Below the pieces are notes generated by a model that was not told the origin of the DNA, searched no databases, and was given only the letters and a program-made list of their open reading frames with translations. From NCBI RefSeq assembly GCF_025200925.1, contig NZ_CP104174.1, positions 6,758,001 through 6,822,000 of the forward strand: 64,000 nucleotides of DNA, in the 5' to 3' direction. Each line of letters starts with the position of its first letter. The stretch's first letter is position 1. The position numbers were made by a program, and so were the translations under genes. Below, in pieces: positions 53,553-63,461 of the stretch. This stretch comes from Bradyrhizobium sp. CB1015 (lineage in GTDB: Bacteria; Pseudomonadota; Alphaproteobacteria; Rhizobiales; Xanthobacteraceae).

Positions 53553-55080
53553 CCCTGGCTGTGTGAAAAGCCACGAGTCAGCTACGATTTCTCCGTTTCC
53601 TGATGGGGGATACGGATGGGACGCTTCGTTGAAGGCGCTGACAGATCCCAGCTAACGCTCTTGCCGGAATGTTTGGAGGATTGGGTAAGCGAGGACAACG
53701 CGGTCCATGTGATCGATGTGTTTGTCGAGGCGCTCGACCTGCATGGACTGGGGTTTGAGCGTGTGATCGCCAAGGAGACGGGCCGGCCTTCCTATCATCC
53801 GGCAGTCCTTCTGAAGCTTTACATTTACGGTTATCTCAATCGGGTGCAGTCCAGCCGCCGACTGGAACGTGAGGCGTGCCGCAATGTCGAAGTTATGTGG
53901 CTGATCGGCCGCCTGGCTCCCGATCATAAGACGATCGCCGATTTCCGGAAGGACAATGGAGCGGCGCTTCGGAAGGTTTGTGCGAAGTTCATTGCACCAT
54001 GCCGGCAAATGGGCCTGTTGCAGACCCCAAGCGTCGCAATCGACGGCAGCAAGTTCAAGGCGGTTAACAACCGCGACCGTAACTTCACGCACGCCAAGAT
54101 GGCGAGGCGGATGGCGCAGATCGAGGAAAGTGTCGGTCGATATCTGCGTCAACTCGATAGCGCCGATCGGCAGGAGCCATCGAAAGCGATCAGCATCAAG
54201 ACGACGAGGATCAAGGAAAAGATCGCTCGGCTGAAGCAGGAGATGAGCCGCCTGGAAGTGCTTGATGCGCGGATGCGCAACACGGCGGATCAACAGATAT
54301 CACTCACCGATCCGGATGCCCGTTCGATGGCCACCAGCGGACGCGGATCGGGCGTGGTCGGCTACAATGTCCAGGTCGCGGTGGACACCGAACACCATCT
54401 GATTGTTACGCACGAGGTCATAAACGTCGGCAACGATCGTGGGCAGCTTGCCCGGATGTCGAAGCAAGCCAAAGAAGTGCTCGAAGTAGACAAACTCGAG
54501 GCGGTCGCTGACCGTGGCTACTTCGACGGAGAGGAGATATTAGCCTGCGAAGAGGCTGGCGTTGCAGTCACCTTGCCCAAGCCTATGACGTCGAACGCCA
54601 AGGCGGAGGGCCGGTTCGGCAAACAGGACTTTGCGTACCTGCCTGATGAGGACGTCTACCGCTGCCCATCGGGCCAGCTGCTGCCCTATCACTACACCAA
54701 CATCGAGCATGGGATGACGCTGCGCCGTTACTGGTCGACAGCGGCGTGCCAGGGCTGCGCGATCAAGAGCCAATGTACGCCGTCCAAGGAGCGCCGCATC
54801 ACGCGGTGGGAGCATGAGCATGTGGTCGAGGAGGTTCAGAGACGGCTCGATTCCAATCCCGACGCCATGCGGACGCGGCGCGAGACGGTCGAGCATCCCT
54901 TCGGCACGATCAAGGCCCGTATGGGTGCGACCCACTTCCTGATGAAGCGCCTGCGCAATGTCGCTGCTGAGATGGCGCTGCATGTTCTCGCCTATAACCT
55001 CACACGGGTGATGAACATCCTCGGCAAACCGAGCCTGATTGCAGCCATCCGCGCCGCCTGACGGCGGGAAGTGCGTCCAA
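53553..55080 (+). mobile_element. IS1182-family element, right end not found
   Basis: The left end is probably at CCCTGGCTGTGTGAAAAG near 53553, about 60 bp before the transposase. I could not find the inverted match after the gene, so the right boundary given is approximate and the element may be truncated on that side. Confidence 0.55.
53616..55061 (+). CDS. IS1182-family transposase
   Basis: 481 residues. N-terminal DUF772-type domain: MGRFVEGADRSQLTLLPECL, RPSYHPAVLLKLYIYGYLNR, VEVMWLIGRLAPDHKTIADF. DDE core: SVAIDGSKFKAVNNRDRNFT, LEAVADRGYFDGEEILACEE, RTRRETVEHPFGTIKARMGA. C-terminal Cys cluster CPSGQLLPYH/CQGCAIKSQCTP. Complete and possibly active as a protein. Confidence 0.92.
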   Translation: MGRFVEGADRSQLTLLPECLEDWVSEDNAVHVIDVFVEALDLHGLGFERVIAKETGRPSYHPAVLLKLYIYGYLNRVQSSRRLEREACRNVEVMWLIGRLAPDHKTIADFRKDNGAALRKVCAKFIAPCRQMGLLQTPSVAIDGSKFKAVNNRDRNFTHAKMARRMAQIEESVGRYLRQLDSADRQEPSKAISIKTTRIKEKIARLKQEMSRLEVLDARMRNTADQQISLTDPDARSMATSGRGSGVVGYNVQVAVDTEHHLIVTHEVINVGNDRGQLARMSKQAKEVLEVDKLEAVADRGYFDGEEILACEEAGVAVTLPKPMTSNAKAEGRFGKQDFAYLPDEDVYRCPSGQLLPYHYTNIEHGMTLRRYWSTAACQGCAIKSQCTPSKERRITRWEHEHVVEEVQRRLDSNPDAMRTRRETVEHPFGTIKARMGATHFLMKRLRNVAAEMALHVLAYNLTRVMNILGKPSLIAAIRAA

Positions 55081-55394
55081 AATTGCATCCCCGGTCGCGA
55101 TACCTAATTTGGCGGGTTATTGGACGCTCCGACACGCAAACACCGGCCGCGCGCAATACTTGGCGACCACGCCGCGTCCGACCCATGCGTTTCCACACAA
55201 CCAAGACCCGCAACCGACATTAGGTGAGGAATCCCGGTTGAGAGCAGCGAGGCGGCAATGCGTGTCCTGCGAGATGCAGTGATGGATCGTGACCGCTGGA
55301 GGGCCATGACGCACTGCGGTCGTTCGCCGGACGCCGTGTTTCGCTGAGGTGATGCGTCGAATTGTCAATCGGCTTGCAAATTTGACCCCTCATC
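55081..55394. other. Stretch between IS1182 and ISL3 elements
   Basis: No supported gene; probably island DNA remnant between the two insertion sequences. Confidence 0.45.
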
Positions 55395-57074
55395 GGCGTC
55401 CAATTTTGGCTCTGACTCACTTTTGATGCAGTTTGGAGGATGTCTGGCGCTTTGATTGGAGGAGAATCAGCGCCATGCAGCAGGCACTCCACCGCTCCAG
55501 TTTGGTGCCGCGTGGGTTTGTTGTAGAGAGTGCTTACTACGAGGGTAATAAGGCGATCGTTGTGGTTCGGGCGTCCGGCAGCGTCGGCCTGTGTCCATCG
55601 TGCGGAACGGTTTCGCGACGTGTCCATAGCCGCTACCGGCGCCGCGTGACCGATCTGCCGCTCTCGGGTCGGATCGTCCAGCTCCTGGTAATCGCCCGCC
55701 GTTTTCGCTGCGACGCGGTTCTGTGCGGGCGTCAGATCTTCACTGAGCGCTTCGGCGAAGGCGTACTGGCGCCTTCGGCGCGCCGCACCGCGAGGCTGGA
55801 GTCCATCGTTCACCACCTTGGCTTGGCGCTTGGGGGTAGACCGGCAGCAGTCTTCGCAAAGCGGCTGATGCTGCCGGTGAGCAAAGATACCCTTCTTCGG
55901 GTGGTTCGGCACCGTAGCCGTCCCCCAGCTGACCCGCTCAGGGTCATCGGCATTGATGACTGGGCCTGGCGGCGCAATCACCGATACGCCAGCATCGTCT
56001 GCAACTTGGAAAGGCGCAGGGTCGTCACTTTGTTGCCGGATCGTGAGCCGGCGACGGCCCAAGCCTGGCTCGCTGCTCATCCCACGATCGCAATCGTCGC
56101 CCGTGACCGCGGCGGCGGATATGGCGAAGCCGCGGCCAAGGCCCTGCCGCACGCAGTACAGGTCGCCGACCGTTGGCATCTGATGGAGAACGCCAGTCGG
56201 GCCTTCCTCGATGCCGTCCGCAAATCGATGCGCCAGATACGCACCGTCATCGGTGCGACCACGATCGATCCCAAGCTACTCACCGCCGCGGAGCGCCTCC
56301 AGTATGAGGGCTATCTGCGCCGCGAGGAGACCAACGCGGTCATCCTGGCTCTGTCGAAGAATGGCATACCTATCAAGCAGATCGTGCGTCAGACCGGCCA
56401 CAGCAGGAAGCTGGTGCGACAGGTGGTCCGCGGCGAACGTCACGACGTGTTCCGAACCCGGCAAAGTTCGTTGGATGTGCACTTGCCATGGCTGGACGAG
56501 CAGTGGGCGTCTGGCTGCCGCAACGGGGCTGAACTTTGGCGCCGTTTGAAAGGGCGTGGCTTCCGAGGCTCGCTACGTGTCATCAGCGAGTGGGCAACCC
56601 GCAGACGACGAGCGGAAAGGACCGACACACAAAACCTTCAGAGGATTCCGTCGGCCAGAACGATCGCTCGCCTCATGACAATCGGACGGGACCTGCTCAC
56701 CAAAGCGGAGACCGTCACGGTCGCGGCGATCGAAGCTGGCGTGCCAACTCTGGTCGAGGCACGCGAGATCATCGCCGAATTCCACCTGATGATCCGGCGT
56801 AAGACCGAGGCGGGCCTCGCTCCTTGGATCGAGCGTGCCCGCGCCAGTCTCGTCGCCTCGTTCGCGAGCGGCGTCGGGAGAGACCAAGCGGCAGTCCGAG
56901 CCGCAATCACGTCGCCCTGGTCGAACGGACAAACCGAAGGACAGATTACGCGCCTCAAGCTCGTCAGGCGCCAAATGTATGGCCGCGGGAAGATCGATCT
57001 GCTCCAAGCCCGGTTAGTCGGCGCAGAATGAAAGGAGCTGCACCAAGATTGCGTCAGAGCCAATATTGCAGGCC
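55395..57074 (+). mobile_element. ISL3-family insertion sequence
   Basis: Left end has CAATTTTGGCTCTGAC then TTTTGATGCAG; the right end inverted reads CAATATTGGCTCTGAC then TCTTGGTGCAG, matching over most of about 35 bp. Ends about 145 bp from the tRNA-Lys gene. Confidence 0.75.
55475..57031 (+). CDS. ISL3-family transposase
   Basis: 518 residues from MQQALHRSSLVPRGFVVESA (GGAGGAG upstream). Zinc finger LCPSCGTVSRRVHSRYRRRV with CDAVLCGRQIF, HTH region, DDE core: LRVIGIDDWAWRRNHRYASI, IAIVARDRGGGYGEAAAKAL, QVADRWHLMENASRAF (DRWH), and SPWSNGQTEGQITRLKLVRR (catalytic Glu). Complete. Confidence 0.93.
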   Translation: MQQALHRSSLVPRGFVVESAYYEGNKAIVVVRASGSVGLCPSCGTVSRRVHSRYRRRVTDLPLSGRIVQLLVIARRFRCDAVLCGRQIFTERFGEGVLAPSARRTARLESIVHHLGLALGGRPAAVFAKRLMLPVSKDTLLRVVRHRSRPPADPLRVIGIDDWAWRRNHRYASIVCNLERRRVVTLLPDREPATAQAWLAAHPTIAIVARDRGGGYGEAAAKALPHAVQVADRWHLMENASRAFLDAVRKSMRQIRTVIGATTIDPKLLTAAERLQYEGYLRREETNAVILALSKNGIPIKQIVRQTGHSRKLVRQVVRGERHDVFRTRQSSLDVHLPWLDEQWASGCRNGAELWRRLKGRGFRGSLRVISEWATRRRRAERTDTQNLQRIPSARTIARLMTIGRDLLTKAETVTVAAIEAGVPTLVEAREIIAEFHLMIRRKTEAGLAPWIERARASLVASFASGVGRDQAAVRAAITSPWSNGQTEGQITRLKLVRRQMYGRGKIDLLQARLVGAE

Positions 57075-57218
57075 GAATGACAAGCTAGCCGCTGCGGTAA
57101 CGCGCAGCCATCCCGCCATCCCTCAAGTTGGCGTACGGACGACGAACAAATTTCTCAAACCGGACGTCAAACCGACTGGTCCGTTCTGGTGCGCACTGCT
57201 GTAAGTGCTTGATTTGCT

Positions 57219-57294
<76 letters not shown>

Positions 57295-57402
57295 GAAAGG
57301 CGGTCAAGGCCTTGCGAGGCCGGTCGTTTAGCAAAGCGATCCGGGTCTGGCAAGCGATCGGACGCAACTTTTCCAAGGTCTCGTCCCTAGGTCCGGAAAT
57401 GC

Positions 57403-57430
57403 GAAAAGCCGCTGGATTCCAGCGGCTTCG
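57403..57430 (-). terminator. Intrinsic terminator of the Spy-like gene
   Basis: On the minus strand AGCCGCTGGA and TCCAGCGGCT form a 10-bp stem followed by TTTTCGC, about 30 bp after the stop at 57461. Confidence 0.8.
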
Positions 57431-57460
57431 CCAGGACTAACTGTTCGAGAACCGGTCCGT

Positions 57461-58069
57461 TCAGAGCCGGCCCTCCCGGTCGCGGTCGGGACCGCGGTCA
57501 CGGTCGAAGCGGTCATGATGGAAATGGTCCATGCCCCGTTCCATCATGCGGTCCATGCGCTCCATGAAGTGGTGGTGGCGCGGGCCGTCCTCGCCGCCGC
57601 CGAACGGGCCGCGGTGCCGGGTCAGCACGGCGAGGCGCCGTTTCTGGCCCTCGTCGAGGGTCTTGTAGAGCGGATCGGCGGCATCGGCGATCTTCTTCAG
57701 GGCGGCGGAGCTGGCGCCCATGTCCTCGGCGCGCTGGCGCAGGCGGGCGATCGGATCGTCCGGCTTGTCGGCATCCCTCGAAGCGTCTCCGGGTGCGGCA
57801 TTCATCCGCGCATTGGCACGGTCGATGCGCAGCTTGGCGAACTCCCGCACGGCCGCCTCGACCGGCGGCCACAGCTTCTCCTGATCGGGGTTGAGCTTCA
57901 AGCCGGCATGGACGGCGGCAATCCGCGCATCGACGAAGGCGGCGCGGTCCTCGGGGTTCATCCGGATGTGGCGGACGTGCTCCATCCACGGGCGATGAAA
58001 TTGGGCATAGACCGCGCCCGAGCCGGCGATGCTGAGCACGGCGATGGCGGCGATGGTGAATTTCTTCAT
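57461..58069 (-). CDS. Spy/CpxP-like periplasmic protein (LTXXQ motif family)
   Basis: 202 residues from MKKFTIAAIAVLSIAGSGAV with AGGAGG 5 nt upstream; signal peptide cleaved after VYAQ. DRAAFVDARIAAVHAGLKLN, PDQEKLWPPVEAAVREFAKL and a second helical repeat LDEGQKRRLAVLTRHRGPFG are the LTxxQ-type hairpins. The C-terminus is His/Arg/Asp-rich (HHHFMERMDRMMERGMDHFH), perhaps metal-binding. Such proteins chaperone or sense envelope stress in the periplasm. Confidence 0.85.
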   Translation of the reverse strand: MKKFTIAAIAVLSIAGSGAVYAQFHRPWMEHVRHIRMNPEDRAAFVDARIAAVHAGLKLNPDQEKLWPPVEAAVREFAKLRIDRANARMNAAPGDASRDADKPDDPIARLRQRAEDMGASSAALKKIADAADPLYKTLDEGQKRRLAVLTRHRGPFGGGEDGPRHHHFMERMDRMMERGMDHFHHDRFDRDRGPDRDREGRL

Positions 58070-58216
58070 CTTGACCTCCTCTGGAAGGATGCCCGTGAGG
58101 ATGGGCGCGAGGGGGCTGTCGCGCAACTTACAACTTGGACAGGAAGCGCGCTCTTGCAGGGATGTAAACGCCGTGAATGCCCGTTCAGATGCAAACCGAA
58201 ACGATTTGCAACAAAA

Positions 58217-58247
58217 AGGGCTTCCGTGCGGTGCGCGGAAGCCCTTC
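58217..58247 (-). terminator. Intrinsic terminator of the TRAP receptor gene
   Basis: Minus strand AGGGCTTCCGCG and CACGGAAGCCCT pair around a short loop, followed by TTTTTG, just after the stop at 58266. Confidence 0.85.
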
Positions 58248-58265
58248 GTTGGTCGCCTTTGGCGG

Positions 58266-59270
58266 TCAGTTCGTCGTGCTCTTGGCTTCCTTCAGGAACT
58301 CGTCGATCAGCGCCTGGCCGACGCGGCCGGCGGCATCCTTGTAGACCGGCTCCATCGCCTTGCGCATCGCCTCGTCCTGCTCGGCCGTGAGCTTGATGAT
58401 CTCGCTCTTGCCGCTCTTCTTGATCTCGGCCAGCGCGTCGTCGTTCTCCTTCTGCGACTGCGCGTTGCTGAAGTCGGTCGCTTCCTTCATCGCCTTCGAC
58501 AGCTGGTCGCGGATGTCGGCCGGCAGATTGTCCCAGAACTTCTTGTTCACGATCACGACGTAGCCGATGTAGCCGTGATTGGTCTCGGTGATGTACTTCT
58601 GCACCTCGTGCATCTTCTGGGTATAGATGTTCGACCAGGTGTTCTCCTGACCGTCGACCACGCCGGTCTGCAGCGCCTGGTACACTTCCGAGAACGCCAT
58701 CACCTGCGGCAGCGAGCCGAGCGCCTTGAACTGGGCCTGCAGCACGCGCGAGGACTGGATGCGGAATTTGACGCCCTGGTAGTCCGCGGGCGTGATCAGC
58801 TTCTTGTTCGCGCTCATCTGCTTGAAGCCGTTGTCCCAATAGGCAAGGCCGGTGATGCCCTTAGGCTCCAGCAGCTTGAGCAGCTTGGTGCCGAGCGGCC
58901 CTTCCGTCACCTTCCGCAGCGTCTTGATGTCGGGCAGGATGTAGGGCAGATCGAACACCTCGAACTCGCGGATGCCGAGCGGCCCGAACTTGGAATTGGA
59001 CGGCGCCAGCATCTGCACGCTGCCGAGCTGGAGCGCCTCGAGCTCCTCCTTGTCCTTGTAGAGCGTCGAGTTCGGATAGACCTCGACCTTGACCTTGCCG
59101 CCGGTGTACTTCTCGGCGAGCTCCTTGAATTTCTCCGCGCCCTTGCCCTTCGGCGTGTCGGTGGCGACGACGTGGCTGAATTTGATGATGATCGGTGATT
59201 GGGCCAGTGCCGGCCCGGTCAGGCCCAGTGCCAGAGCCGCGATGGACGCAGCGATCGCCAAGGTGCGCAT
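58266..59270 (-). CDS. dctP: TRAP transporter periplasmic substrate-binding protein (DctP family)
   Basis: 334 residues. Signal peptide MRTLAIAASIAALALGLTGP ALAQ; IIIKFSHVVATDTPKGKGAE, KFKELAEKYTGGKVKVEVYP, NSTLYKDKEELEALQLGSVQ, and the substrate-carboxylate Arg in GVKFRIQSSRVLQAQFKALG; QTGVVDGQENTWSNIYTQKM is the DctP signature. Binds C4-dicarboxylates or related organic acids in the periplasm. The membrane subunits DctQ and DctM are not adjacent. Confidence 0.92.
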   Translation of the reverse strand: MRTLAIAASIAALALGLTGPALAQSPIIIKFSHVVATDTPKGKGAEKFKELAEKYTGGKVKVEVYPNSTLYKDKEELEALQLGSVQMLAPSNSKFGPLGIREFEVFDLPYILPDIKTLRKVTEGPLGTKLLKLLEPKGITGLAYWDNGFKQMSANKKLITPADYQGVKFRIQSSRVLQAQFKALGSLPQVMAFSEVYQALQTGVVDGQENTWSNIYTQKMHEVQKYITETNHGYIGYVVIVNKKFWDNLPADIRDQLSKAMKEATDFSNAQSQKENDDALAEIKKSGKSEIIKLTAEQDEAMRKAMEPVYKDAAGRVGQALIDEFLKEAKSTTN

Positions 59271-59402
59271 AATCTCTCCCTGTCGTTTGTTTGGGCCGCC
59301 CGGCGGCGCCGGGTAGCCAATCTTATGCCGGCTGCATCAATAGCGGCTCGCCTACACAGCCGCTATTGGCCCTTAGCAGGGCAGCCATTCATGGTGAACG
59401 AT

Positions 59403-59504
59403 GTCATTCCGGGGCGGTCCGCAGGACCGAACCTCAGGTGCGCAATTGCGCACCGGGGAATCTCGAGATTCCGGGTTCGATGCTTCGCATCACCCCGGAA
59501 TGAC
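59403..59504. repeat. Dispersed palindromic repeat
   Basis: GTCATTCCGGGG at 59403 and CCCCGGAATGAC at 59493-59504 are exact inverses; within, GGTGCGCAATTGCGCACC and AATCTCGAGATT are perfect palindromes. Elements of this design are frequent between genes of Bradyrhizobium and relatives. Confidence 0.85.
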
Positions 59505-59517
59505 AAGCTGACGCTTG

Positions 59518-61080
<1,563 letters not shown>

Positions 61081-61150
61081 TCCTAGATTCCTTTTGAGCG
61101 TTTGCGCCGTTCATTCCTTGGCGCTTGAGGTGTCCGGTGATCTCGACCAA

Positions 61151-61194
61151 CCCCTGAGCGCCCAGGCGCATGGCGCCCAGCCGGCCCTCAGGGG
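61151..61194 (-). promoter_or_regulatory. GC-rich hairpin in the leuA 5' region
   Basis: CCCCTGAG (61151-61158) is the inverse of CTCAGGGG (61187-61194), and within it GGCGC and GCGCC form an inner stem. It lies 70-115 nt upstream of the leuA start. Possibly a leader or attenuator structure; no clear Leu-codon leader peptide was found. Confidence 0.35.
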
Positions 61195-61575
61195 CAAGTA
61201 AGAAGAAGGCCGCCAATAAGGAGGGTGGGCAGTGATGCGGCCGGGATCGCGGCGGCGGCCAGAGCCACCTCCCCCGAAATCCCCTCGATATGGCCGCGAA
61301 TCAGCATTGCCAGACCCTTTTGAGCCTCAAATCCTCGGTCAAAACCGTTGACGGTTGGTTTCCGGGAGAGGCCCGATGCGGCCGTTTCTAGACGAGAAAC
61401 GGGCGCAACTGCAACGCCAAAAGATGGTCAGGATAGGTGACCTAATAGCTCGATGGCGGCCGCCCGAATACATGGTCTGTATGAATACATGGCCTGTATG
61501 GAGTGAAGCGCAACGCCGGAACGCCGTCCTGGATTTCGCCTCCGCTCCATTTGGCCGGATTTGCGAGGGACACGC
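61195..61575. other. Intergenic stretch upstream of leuA
   Basis: No supported gene; presumably contains the leuA promoter. A tandem ATACATGGTCTGTATGAATA then CATGGCCTGTATG near 61470-61500 is a short imperfect direct repeat of ATACATGG-CTGTATG. Confidence 0.4.
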
Positions 61576-61839
61576 CTATCCCGTGCCGGTGCGACGGGCG
61601 CGCGCCCTACTCTCCCAACGGTTCAGCATCTGGCCGAGCTCGCCGGTGGACGCCCGCACGGCCGTGCCGGCCTTCACCTCGTTGGTGTTGGCCGGCGCTT
61701 TCGCTGAGAGCCAGTCCGGCTCCCTGTACTCGCGCCAGCGGCGTGCCTCCGCCCGCCTTTTTCGAGAGACGTGGTCCCGCGTGAAGTAGCCAGCCGCAAA
61801 TGCGAACGAGAGAAGGATGACCAGGAAGACGACCTGCAC
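61576..61839 (-). CDS. Small membrane-anchored hypothetical protein, GTG start
   Basis: 87 residues: MQVVFLVILLSFAFAAGYFT (one helix), RDHVSRKRRAEARRWREYRE (basic, cytosolic), PDWLSAKAPANTNE and a helical tail. GGAG 6 nt upstream of GTG 61839. Single-pass anchor with positive inside rule. Function unknown. Confidence 0.55.
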   Translation of the reverse strand: MQVVFLVILLSFAFAAGYFTRDHVSRKRRAEARRWREYREPDWLSAKAPANTNEVKAGTAVRASTGELGQMLNRWESRARARRTGTG

Positions 61840-62022
61840 AATGAGCTCCGGCTTTACCCCGCTAGCGCCCTGCACTCCAAACGCACTCGAAGGTGACGAA
61901 ATTGCGACCTGCAATCACGCCGCGGTTTCAAGTCTACCCCTCGCAACCGGACGCGGACCGGACTAACCTTCACCTCGCTTGGCCGGATCAACCGGCCAGC
62001 CGAAGAAAACCGGGAGGATACG

Positions 62023-63255
62023 ATGACACGCCAGGAGGCTCCTGAGCAGGAGCAGCGTGCGCAGCATGCTGCGCTTTCACGACGAACGCTGGTCGGCGGG
62101 CTGGCGCTCGGCGCCGCCGCCACGCTGGCGGGCCCCGCGCTGGCCCAGACCGGGCCTGCCGCACCGCCGACGACGATCACGACGCCGCCGCGCGATTTCG
62201 GACCCAACGGCGCGCCGACGACCTATTTCTGGGACCCCGACATCATCGCGGTCGATCCGTCCTTCAACGATCTCGCCCAGCCCAACACCGCGATCAAGCG
62301 TCTCTATACGGGCCTGTTGTGGGCCGAGGGCCCGGCGTGGAGTGCGCAAGGCCGCTATCTCTTGTGGAGCGACATTCCCAACAACCGGCAAATGCGCTGG
62401 ACCGAGGACGACGGCCGCGTCAGCGTGTTCCGCTCGCCCTCCAACAACTCCAACGGCAACTCCTTCGACTTCCAGGGCCGCCAGCTCTCCTGCGAGCACC
62501 TGACGCGGCGGGTGACGCGCTACGAGCATGACGGCACCGCCACGGTGCTCGCGGACTCCTATCAGGGCAAGAAGCTGAACTCGCCGAACGACGTCGCCGC
62601 CCATCCCGACGGCAGCTATTGGTTCACCGATCCGCCCTATGGCGGCCAGCTCTACGAAGGCGAGCCCGACGTCGCGGGCGGTCCGAGCAATGCGGGCGGC
62701 AAGCTCAATCCGCGGATCGGTCAGCCGGCCGGCTTCGTGCCGGGCAAGCGCGAGCTGCCGACCAATTGCTACCGCATCGATCCCTCCGGCCGCATCGACC
62801 TCGTCGTCACCGAGGACCAGGTGCCCGACCCGAACGGGCTCTGCTTCTCGCCCGATTACAAGAAGCTCTACATTGCCTCGACCGGCAAAGGGCCGGGCGA
62901 CACCGGCGCCGGCGGCAAAGGCGAGATCTTCGTGTTCGACGTCGGCAGCGATAACAAGCTGTCGAACCTGAAGAAGTTCAGCGATTGCGTGATCGACGGC
63001 GTGAAGTGCGGACCGGATGGCCTGCGCTGCGACGTCAACGGCAATCTCTGGGCTTCCAGCAATGCCGGCCGCGCCGTCGGCTACAGCGGCGTGACGGTGT
63101 GGTCGCCGGAGGGCAAGCTGCTCGGCCGCATCCGCCTGCCGGAAGTCTGCGGCAACGTCTGCTTCGGCGGTCCGAAGCGCAACCGCCTGTTCATGGCCGC
63201 GAGCCAATCGCTCTACGCCGTCTACACGGCGACGCAGGGCGCCGGGCCGGGCTGA
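62023..63255 (+). CDS. SMP-30/gluconolactonase-family protein with Tat signal
   Basis: 410 residues. Tat signal ALSRRTLVGGLALGAAATLA, cleavage near ALAQ. Six-bladed propeller: LLWAEGPAWSAQGRYLLWSD (metal Glu in EGP), NNSNGNSFDFQGRQLSCEHL, KKLNSPNDVAAHPDGSYWFT (N-SPND), DPPYGGQLYEG, PDPNGLCFSPDYKKLYIAST, CGPDGLRCDVNGNLWAS, NVCFGGPKRNRLFMAASQSL. Probably a periplasmic lactonase acting on a sugar lactone. GGAGGATACG precedes the ATG. Confidence 0.92.
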   Translation: MTRQEAPEQEQRAQHAALSRRTLVGGLALGAAATLAGPALAQTGPAAPPTTITTPPRDFGPNGAPTTYFWDPDIIAVDPSFNDLAQPNTAIKRLYTGLLWAEGPAWSAQGRYLLWSDIPNNRQMRWTEDDGRVSVFRSPSNNSNGNSFDFQGRQLSCEHLTRRVTRYEHDGTATVLADSYQGKKLNSPNDVAAHPDGSYWFTDPPYGGQLYEGEPDVAGGPSNAGGKLNPRIGQPAGFVPGKRELPTNCYRIDPSGRIDLVVTEDQVPDPNGLCFSPDYKKLYIASTGKGPGDTGAGGKGEIFVFDVGSDNKLSNLKKFSDCVIDGVKCGPDGLRCDVNGNLWASSNAGRAVGYSGVTVWSPEGKLLGRIRLPEVCGNVCFGGPKRNRLFMAASQSLYAVYTATQGAGPG

Positions 63256-63274
63256 GCGGCACTCTGCACGAGCG

Positions 63275-63303
63275 CGCGCCGGCGCAACGCGCCGGCGCGT
63301 TTT
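63275..63303 (+). terminator. Intrinsic terminator of the SMP-30-type gene
   Basis: CGCGCCGGCGC, loop AAC, GCGCCGGCGCG, then TTTT: an 11-bp perfect stem 20 bp after the stop. Confidence 0.9.
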
Positions 63304-63461
63304 GTGACGATACCACGACGCGCTGATCGTCCCTTTTCCGACCGTCGAGCAAATCTCCGCCATCATAGCAACGAAGATAGGTCGCGCAGCAGAATCGTGG
63401 CGCGGCGTGAAAGCATGACGCTATCTCCAGCCGGCCTCGAGCATGAAGTGGGAGTTGCGCG

